64,000 nucleotides of DNA from Streptomyces sp. B3I8. GTDB lineage: Bacteria; Actinomycetota; Actinomycetes; Streptomycetales; Streptomycetaceae. The translations under genes and the position numbers were made by a program. Below are positions 58,507-64,000 of the stretch, in pieces. The DNA is taken from contig NZ_JAUSYN010000002.1 of NCBI RefSeq assembly GCF_030816915.1, positions 3,547,501 to 3,611,500 of the forward strand. The letters are read 5' to 3'. The notes beneath the pieces were generated by a model. It was not told the origin of the DNA, ran no database searches, and was given only the letters and a program-made list of their open reading frames with translations. Position 1 is the stretch's first letter; every line of letters begins with the position of its first letter.

Positions 58507-59898
58507 GTGACCGTGGAGAGCACTGCCGCGCGCAAGGCGCGACGCAGCGCCGGAGGCAAGGCCGGCGCCACCGGCACCGAGCCGGCCGGCTCGGCCGGCG
58601 AGGCCGGCGCGGGCGCCGACCCGGCGGACAAGGGTACCGGCACCGCGGGGGCGAAGCGCACCGCGAGCACCGGGCGCACCACTCGCGCCGGCAAGACCGC
58701 CGGTACCGCCGGTACCACCCGCGCCACCGGGACCTCCGGTGGCAAACGCGCCGCGTCGAAGCCGCGCGCCGCCAAGAAGGCCGCCGGGAAGCCCGCCGCG
58801 AGCACGGCCGCCGACGAGCACGACCTCGTCCAGCTGCTGACGCCCGAGGGCGAGCGGGTGGAGAACGCCGAGTACGACCCGTACGTCGCCGACCTCACCC
58901 CCGAGGACCTGCGCGGCCTGTACCGGGACATGGTCCTCACCCGCCGCTTCGACGCCGAGGCCACCTCGTTGCAGCGCCAGGGCGAGCTGGGCCTGTGGGC
59001 GTCGCTGCTCGGCCAGGAGGCCGCCCAGATCGGCTCCGGCCGCGCCACCCGCCCGGACGACTACGTGTTCCCGACCTACCGTGAGCACGGCGTCGCCTGG
59101 TGCCGCGGGGTCGACCCGACCAACCTGCTCGGCATGTTCCGCGGCGTGAACAACGGCGGCTGGGACCCGAACAGCAACAACTTCCACCTCTACACGATCG
59201 TCATCGGCTCGCAGACGCTGCACGCCACCGGCTACGCCATGGGCATCGCCAAGGACGGCGCCGACGCGGCCGTGATCGCCTACTTCGGGGACGGTGCCTC
59301 CAGCCAGGGCGACGTCGCCGAATCGTTCACCTTCTCCGCGGTCTACAACGCCCCCGTGGTGTTCTTCTGCCAGAACAACCAGTGGGCGATCTCCGAGCCG
59401 ACCGAGAAGCAGACCCGTGTGCCGCTCTACCAGCGCGCCCGGGGCTACGGCTTCCCGGGCGTCCGCGTCGACGGCAACGACGTCCTTGCCTGCCTCGCGG
59501 TCACCAAGTGGGCGCTGGAGCGGGCCCGCCGGGGCGAGGGCCCCACGCTGGTCGAGGCGTTCACCTACCGCATGGGCGCTCACACCACGTCCGACGACCC
59601 CAGCCGCTACCGGCACGACGACGAGCGGGTCGCCTGGGAGGCGAAGGACCCGATCGCCCGGTTGCGCGCCCACCTCACCGCCGCAAACCACACGGACGAG
59701 GGGTTCTTCGCGGAACTCGAGGACGAGAGCGAGGCGTTGGGCAGGCGAGTGCGCGAAGCGGTCCGTGCCATGCCGGACCCGGACCATTTCGCCATCTTCG
59801 AGAACGCCTACGCGGACGGACACGCGCTGGTCGACGAGGAGCGCGCCCAGTTCGCCGCCTACCAGGCGTCGTTCGCGGACGCGGAAGGGGGCAAGTGA
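58507..59898 (+). CDS. 2-oxoacid dehydrogenase E1 alpha with Lys/Ala-rich N-terminal extension
   Basis: 463 residues from GTG 58507, with GGAGGAG 4-6 bp upstream. Residues 1-100 are a low-complexity basic extension (KARRSAGGKAGATG, TSGGKRAASKPRAAKKAAGK), like histone-H1 or PAKKA-type tails. The E1-alpha domain follows, with IAYFGDGASSQGDVAESFTF as the thiamine diphosphate motif and FCQNNQWAIS. The bkdA product upstream lacks this extension. It is the first gene of a second bkd-type operon, 1.7 kb from any other dehydrogenase gene. The extension may bind nucleic acid or the complex (inference). Confidence 0.93.
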   Translation: MTVESTAARKARRSAGGKAGATGTEPAGSAGEAGAGADPADKGTGTAGAKRTASTGRTTRAGKTAGTAGTTRATGTSGGKRAASKPRAAKKAAGKPAASTAADEHDLVQLLTPEGERVENAEYDPYVADLTPEDLRGLYRDMVLTRRFDAEATSLQRQGELGLWASLLGQEAAQIGSGRATRPDDYVFPTYREHGVAWCRGVDPTNLLGMFRGVNNGGWDPNSNNFHLYTIVIGSQTLHATGYAMGIAKDGADAAVIAYFGDGASSQGDVAESFTFSAVYNAPVVFFCQNNQWAISEPTEKQTRVPLYQRARGYGFPGVRVDGNDVLACLAVTKWALERARRGEGPTLVEAFTYRMGAHTTSDDPSRYRHDDERVAWEAKDPIARLRAHLTAANHTDEGFFAELEDESEALGRRVREAVRAMPDPDHFAIFENAYADGHALVDEERAQFAAYQASFADAEGGK

Positions 59899-59899
59899 G

Positions 59900-60889
59900 A
59901 TGTCCGACCAGAAGACCGAGAAGATGGCGATCGCCAAGGCGATCAACGAGTCGCTGCGGCAGGCCCTGGAGGCGGACCCCAAGGTTCTCGTCATGGGCGA
60001 GGACGTGGGCAAGCTCGGCGGCGTCTTCCGCGTCACCGACGGGCTGCAGAAGGACTTCGGCGAGGAGCGGGTCATCGACACCCCGCTCGCCGAGTCCGGC
60101 ATCGTCGGCACCGCGATCGGCCTCGCCCTGCGCGGCTACCGCCCGGTGGTGGAGATCCAGTTCGACGGCTTCGTCTTCCCCGCGTACGACCAGATCGTCA
60201 CGCAGCTCGCGAAGATGTACGCCCGCTCGCTGGGCAAGGTCAAACTGCCGGTCGTCGTCCGCATCCCCTACGGCGGCGGCATCGGCGCGGTGGAGCACCA
60301 CTCGGAGTCTCCCGAGGCGCTGTTCGCGCACGTGGCGGGCCTGAAGGTGGTCTCCCCGTCGAACGCCTCGGACGCCTACTGGATGATGCAGCAGGCCATC
60401 CAGAGCGACGACCCGGTGATCTTCTTCGAGCCCAAGCGGCGCTACTGGGACAAGGGCGAGGTCAACACCGAGTCGATCCCGGGCCCGCTGCACAGGGCCC
60501 GGGTGGTCCGCGAGGGCACGGACGTGACGCTGGTGGCCTACGGCCCGATGGTCAAGCTGTGCCTGGAGGTGGCCGACGCCGCCGCGGAGGAGGGCAGGTC
60601 CCTGGAGGTCCTGGACCTGCGGTCGATCTCTCCGCTCGACTTCGACTCCGTGCAGGCCTCGGTGGAGAAGACCCGCCGCCTGGTCGTGGTCCACGAGGCG
60701 CCGGTGTTCCTCGGCTCCGGCGCGGAGATCGCCGCCCGCATCACCGAGCGGTGCTTCTACCACCTGGAGGCCCCCGTGCTCAGGGTCGGCGGCTACCACG
60801 CCCCCTACCCGCCGGCCCGCCTGGAGGAGTCCTACCTCCCGGATCTGGACCGGGTGCTGGACGCCGTCGACCGCTCGCTGGCGTACTGA
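59900..60889 (+). CDS. 2-oxoacid dehydrogenase E1 beta (second set)
   Basis: 329 residues from ATG 59900, one base after the E1-alpha stop. E1-beta signatures are VLVMGEDVGKLGGVFRVTDG, DTPLAESGIVGTAIGLALRG, RIPYGGGIGAVEHHSESPEA and VHEAPVFLGSGAEIAARI. It pairs with the preceding E1 alpha. It is close to bkdB (44681) but clearly distinct. Streptomyces carries two such clusters; which substrate each prefers is not visible. Confidence 0.94.
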   Translation: MSDQKTEKMAIAKAINESLRQALEADPKVLVMGEDVGKLGGVFRVTDGLQKDFGEERVIDTPLAESGIVGTAIGLALRGYRPVVEIQFDGFVFPAYDQIVTQLAKMYARSLGKVKLPVVVRIPYGGGIGAVEHHSESPEALFAHVAGLKVVSPSNASDAYWMMQQAIQSDDPVIFFEPKRRYWDKGEVNTESIPGPLHRARVVREGTDVTLVAYGPMVKLCLEVADAAAEEGRSLEVLDLRSISPLDFDSVQASVEKTRRLVVVHEAPVFLGSGAEIAARITERCFYHLEAPVLRVGGYHAPYPPARLEESYLPDLDRVLDAVDRSLAY

Positions 60890-60901
60890 GAGAAGAGGGT
60901 C

Positions 60902-62395
60902 GTGACGACGATGACTGACGCGTCCGTACGCGAGTTCAAGATGCCGGACGTCGGCGAGGGACTCACCGAGGCCGAGATCCTCAAGTGGTACGTCCAGCCC
61001 GGCGACACGGTCAGCGACGGCCAGGTGGTGTGCGAGGTCGAGACGGCCAAGGCCGCCGTCGAGCTGCCCATCCCCTACGACGGGGTGGTGCGCGAGCTGC
61101 GCTTCCCCGAGGGCACCACCGTCGACGTGGGCACACCGATCATCGCGGTGTCGGTGGCCGGCGCCGCCGCCGAGCAGGCGCCCGTCCGAGAGGAGGCGCC
61201 CGAGGCGACCCCGGCCGCCGCGGAGGAGCCCGCCGCGCCGAGCGTCCGCACGCCGGTCCTGGTGGGCTACGGCGTCGCCGAGTCCGCCACCCGCCGCCGC
61301 CCCCGCAAGCCCCAGCCGGGAGGGCCGCCGGCCGCCCCGGCCGAGGAGACGCTCTACGCGGCGACCGCGCTGCGGGAGGCGGTCCCCGGGCCGGAGGCCG
61401 GGCAGCCGGCCGCGGAACCGGAGCCGCCCGCGCTCAACGGACACGGCGGGCGGCGCCCGCTGGCCAAGCCCCCGGTGCGCAAGCTCGCCAGGGACCTGGG
61501 CGTGGACCTGGCGGCGGTGACACCCTCGGGCCCCGACGGCGTCATCACCCGCGAGGACGTTCACAAGGCGGCGGCCCCGACACCCGTCGAGGCGCCGACC
61601 AGGGCCCCGGCCGCCGCGCAGGCCACCGTCCCGCAGGCCGCCCCCCAGGCGGCACCGCCCGCCCCGGCCGTCTCGTACGACGCCGCGCGGGAGACCCGCG
61701 TCCCCGTCAAGGGCGTCCGCAAGGCCACGGCGGCGGCGATGGTCGGCTCCGCGTTCACGGCACCGCACGTCACGGAGTTCGTGACGGTCGACGTGACGCG
61801 GACGATGAAACTGGTCGAGGAGCTCAAGGCGTCCCCCGCTGAGTACGGGCTGGAGGGCCTGCGGGTCAACCCGCTCCTGCTGATCGCCAAGGCCCTGCTG
61901 GTCGCCGTCCGGCGCCACCCGGAGATCAACGCGTCCTGGGACGAGGCCAACCAGGAGATCGTGGTCAAGCACTACGTCAACCTGGGCATCGCGGCCGCCA
62001 CCCCACGGGGACTGATCGTGCCGAACATCAAGGACGCGCACGCCCAGACGCTGCCGCAGCTGGCCGCGTCCCTCGGCGAACTGGTGGCCACCGCCCGCGA
62101 GGGGAAGACCTCCCCGGCGGCCATGCAGGGCGGTACGGTGACCATCACCAACGTCGGCGTCTTCGGTGTCGACACCGGAACACCGCTGCTCAACCCCGGG
62201 GAGTCCGCGATCCTGGCGGTCGGCGCGATCAAGCTCCAGCCGTGGGTCCACAAGGGCAAGGTGAAGCCGCGCCAGGTCACCACCCTCGCCCTGAGCTTCG
62301 ACCACCGGCTGGTCGACGGCGAACTGGGCTCCAAGGTCCTGGCCGACGTCGCCGCGGTCCTGGAGCGCCCGAAGAGGCTGATCACCTGGGGGTGA
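60902..62395 (+). CDS. Dihydrolipoamide acyltransferase E2 (second set)
   Basis: 497 residues from GTG 60902, or 494 from ATG 60911. A lipoyl domain has Lys50 in VETAKAAVELP. A linker with Pro/Ala/Glu is followed by a peripheral-subunit-binding domain (VRKLARDLGVDLAAVTPSGP, ~190-225). The catalytic domain ends with LSFDHRLVDGELGSKV, holding HxxxDG. It is the core of the second branched-chain-type dehydrogenase complex, and the terminator at 62423-62467 ends the operon. Confidence 0.93.
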   Translation: MTTMTDASVREFKMPDVGEGLTEAEILKWYVQPGDTVSDGQVVCEVETAKAAVELPIPYDGVVRELRFPEGTTVDVGTPIIAVSVAGAAAEQAPVREEAPEATPAAAEEPAAPSVRTPVLVGYGVAESATRRRPRKPQPGGPPAAPAEETLYAATALREAVPGPEAGQPAAEPEPPALNGHGGRRPLAKPPVRKLARDLGVDLAAVTPSGPDGVITREDVHKAAAPTPVEAPTRAPAAAQATVPQAAPQAAPPAPAVSYDAARETRVPVKGVRKATAAAMVGSAFTAPHVTEFVTVDVTRTMKLVEELKASPAEYGLEGLRVNPLLLIAKALLVAVRRHPEINASWDEANQEIVVKHYVNLGIAAATPRGLIVPNIKDAHAQTLPQLAASLGELVATAREGKTSPAAMQGGTVTITNVGVFGVDTGTPLLNPGESAILAVGAIKLQPWVHKGKVKPRQVTTLALSFDHRLVDGELGSKVLADVAAVLERPKRLITWG

Positions 62396-62422
62396 CCGGC
62401 CGGGCACGGTAGGCCGCCGAAA

Positions 62423-62467
62423 GGCGGAAGGAGCGCCGCATGTGGGAGATGCGACGCTCCTTCCGCC
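62423..62467 (+). terminator. Terminator after the second E2 gene
   Basis: GGCGGAAGGAGCG and CGCAT pair with ATGCG and CGCTCCTTCCGCC around GTGGGAG (62442-62448) with one mismatch. It follows the E2 stop by about 30 bp. Confidence 0.8.
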
Positions 62468-62594
62468 GTTTCCGGCCGCGGTACGGCCGCCCGTCAGGGC
62501 CGGCCGAGCACGTACACCGGCGCCCCCTGTGCATGGCGGACCGACCACCACGTGCGTACCGGGGACTCCTCGGGTGGCGAGGCGGCCGGACAGC

Positions 62595-62636
62595 GGGAAG
62601 GGGCCCGCCGGGCGAAGCCGGCGAGCCCCTTCCCGG
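62595..62636 (-). terminator. Terminator after the DD-transpeptidase gene
   Basis: CGGGAAGGGGCCCGCCGG (62595-62612) pairs with CCGGCGAGCCCCTTCCCG (62619-62636) with one mismatch. It lies 33 bp past the transpeptidase stop on the minus strand. Confidence 0.75.
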
Positions 62637-62668
62637 TGGCGGCCCGGGTGGGGCCGCCGTCCGCCGGA

Positions 62669-63562
62669 TCAGACGGCGAAGCCGTAGTTCAGCAGCTTCT
62701 TCGCGTCGGCGGTGCGGTTGGCGACGGAGGAGGACGCCAGGACCGTGCCGATGACCGTCTTGCCGTTCCGGGTCGCGGCGAAGACCAGGCAGTACTTGGC
62801 CTCCGGGCCCGAGCCCGTCTTGACGCCGATGGTGCCGCTGTAGCCGCTGAGCAGCGGGTTGGTGTTGCTCCAGTTCATGTAGCGGTAGCCGCCGCTCTTG
62901 GTGGTCACCTTCTGCTTGGTGGACTTGGTCTTGACCACCGAGCGGAACGTGGAGTTCTTGAGCGCGTTGCTCGCGAGCTTGGTCAGGTCGCGCGGCGTGG
63001 AGTAGTTGTTGCCGCTGCCGATGCCGTCGAACGAGTCGAAGTGCGTGTTGGTCAGGCCGAGACTCCTGGCGGTCGAGTTCATCTTGGAGAGGAACGACTT
63101 CACCCGCGCCGAACGGGACGAGCCGGAGCCGAACTTGTCGGCGAGCGCGTAGGCCGCGTCACAACCCGAGGGCAGCATCAGCCCGTACAGGAGCTGACGG
63201 ACGGTCACCTTGTCGCCGACGATGAGGTGGGCGGAGGAGGCGTTGTTGCGGACGATGTAGTCGCTGTACGCCTTCTGGATCGTGACCTTGGAGTCCAGGT
63301 TCAGGTGGGACTGGGACAGCACCACCTTCGCCGTCATGATCTTCGTGGTGGAGCCGGTCGACAGCCGGGTGTCGGCCTTCTTGGTGTACAGGGACTTGCC
63401 GGTTCCGTTGTTCATCACGAACCCGCCCTTGGCGGTGATCGTGGGCTTGGTGACGGCCTGCGCGGGAGCCGCGGTGAGGGCTCCGGTGGTCAGCACGGCG
63501 CCGGTGGTGACCACGGCGGCGGCGGCCCTGCGGAGCCGAGCGCCCCTAATAGCGGTAATCAA
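62669..63562 (-). CDS. K15-type D-alanyl-D-alanine transpeptidase (secreted penicillin-binding protein)
   Basis: 297 residues from TTG 63562, chosen because GGAGCG is 6 bp upstream and the signal peptide (LRRAAAAVVTTGAVLTTGAL, ending AQA) then starts normally. Motifs are SxxK in STGSTTKIMTAK, SGC in LMLPSGCDAAYALAD where most relatives have SxN, and KTG in IGVKTGSGPEAK. The SGC variant and overall sequence match the Streptomyces K15 DD-transpeptidase as I remember it, a strict transpeptidase rather than a carboxypeptidase. It acts outside the cell on peptidoglycan stems. Longer in-frame starts, such as ATG 63607, add an acidic N-terminus. Confidence 0.9.
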   Translation of the reverse strand: MITAIRGARLRRAAAAVVTTGAVLTTGALTAAPAQAVTKPTITAKGGFVMNNGTGKSLYTKKADTRLSTGSTTKIMTAKVVLSQSHLNLDSKVTIQKAYSDYIVRNNASSAHLIVGDKVTVRQLLYGLMLPSGCDAAYALADKFGSGSSRSARVKSFLSKMNSTARSLGLTNTHFDSFDGIGSGNNYSTPRDLTKLASNALKNSTFRSVVKTKSTKQKVTTKSGGYRYMNWSNTNPLLSGYSGTIGVKTGSGPEAKYCLVFAATRNGKTVIGTVLASSSVANRTADAKKLLNYGFAV

Positions 63563-63799
63563 CGTGAACGCTCCGATTGCGTCGTCTTGCACCGCTGTGC
63601 GTCGCATGTCCTGCGTCCGCACTCTGATGCGATGAAATGCCCCTGGAGGGCGGCGAGATGAAACTGCCGCCACTTCGTCAGACTTGTAAGTAGCACAAAA
63701 GGATGTGCTGTTGTCGAGGTGTGCCTCACACCGGTCCGGCGGGCGTCCACACTCCGGACGCCGGACCGCATGCGTACGTGTTGTATCTATGCTGTGCGC

Positions 63800-64000
63800 A
63801 TGTCTTCGCCGCCCGCCCGTACCGCCCCCGACGCGCCACCCACCCATCCCACGCCCACCCTGCCCGGCAAGCGGCCCCCGGCCGCCGACCGGGTGTACGC
63901 GCACGTCAAGCAGGGTGTGCTGGAGCGCCGCTACGAGGGTGGGACGCTGCTGACCGAGGGCGGCCTGGCCGAGGAGGCCGGCGTCTCGCGCACCCCCGTG
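63800..64000 (+). CDS. GntR family regulator, N-terminal part (partial, runs off the right edge)
   Basis: 67 codons from ATG 63800 are present. After a Pro/Thr-rich start, AADRVYAHVKQGVLERRYEG and LTEGGLAEEAGVSRTPV form the first part of a GntR winged helix. The effector domain is outside the window, so the subfamily (FadR or HutC) cannot be told. TATGCT (63788-63793) ends 6 bp before the ATG, suggesting a leaderless transcript. Confidence 0.85.
   Translation, partial: MSSPPARTAPDAPPTHPTPTLPGKRPPAADRVYAHVKQGVLERRYEGGTLLTEGGLAEEAGVSRTPV

Overview
The window is very GC-rich actinobacterial chromosome, and its gene content and order point strongly to Streptomyces. Markers include recF-gyrB-gyrA, a DUF3566 protein, tRNA-Ile and tRNA-Ala, crgA, the fhaA-fhaB-pstP-rodA-pbpA-pknB cell-wall and signalling operon, class E sortases, two bkd clusters and a K15-type DD-transpeptidase. 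This is the replication-origin-proximal core (recF/gyr side of oriC), and a perfect parS site at 49878 agrees with that. Gene starts are often GTG or TTG, and stop/start overlaps (ATGA, GTGA, TGATG) are common.

Layout. 1-6776: end of recF, a DUF721 (DciA-like) protein, gyrB, gyrA and a DUF3566 membrane protein. 6827-9569: tRNA-Ile(GAU) followed by a small decayed integrative element flanked by 60-bp direct repeats. It holds a broken tyrosine integrase, a truncated GntR-type regulator, an intact YdcF-family gene, a long imperfect inverted repeat and a small membrane ORF. 10150-15195: DUF6344 and DLW-39 small proteins, a secreted membrane-anchored protein, a Ser/Thr kinase, an HTH regulator and tRNA-Ala. 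15603-23306: DUF5324, a cyclophilin, a zinc-finger rhomboid protease, crgA, DUF881, a 53-aa membrane protein, a pabA/trpG amidotransferase and two class E sortases. 23411-31594 (minus strand): pknB, pbpA, rodA, pstP, fhaB, fhaA, which couple phospho-signalling to peptidoglycan synthesis.

32083-38682: tRNA-Leu(CAG), DUF2252, a J-domain protein, a rhodanese, a DUF5819 protein whose stop codon seems lost by a one-base frameshift, an HTTM membrane protein and a TrmH/SpoU methyltransferase. 38847-47133: aromatic and branched-chain catabolism, with paaN divergent from a 3-hydroxyacyl-CoA dehydrogenase and its TetR regulator, then bkdR divergent from bkdABC. Similar palindromes precede both divergent units. 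47204-50985: a MobA-like/DUF6457 fusion, moeA, and a TrkA-type potassium channel whose start lies inside parS. 50986-54093: an NTF2-like gene remnant, a quinone oxidoreductase, a proline-rich secreted protein and the proteasome activator Bpa.

54277-57997: two divergent PknB-like kinases. 58507-62395: a second 2-oxoacid dehydrogenase operon (E1alpha with a Lys/Ala-rich N-terminal extension, E1beta, E2). 62669-63562: the K15-type DD-transpeptidase. 63800-end: the start of a GntR regulator. Most of the window is conserved Streptomyces core. The accessory or anomalous parts are the tRNA-Ile element, the DUF5819 frameshift, the NTF2-like remnant and several unexplained palindromes. All functional calls come from reading the sequence and remembered family knowledge; no database search was run.
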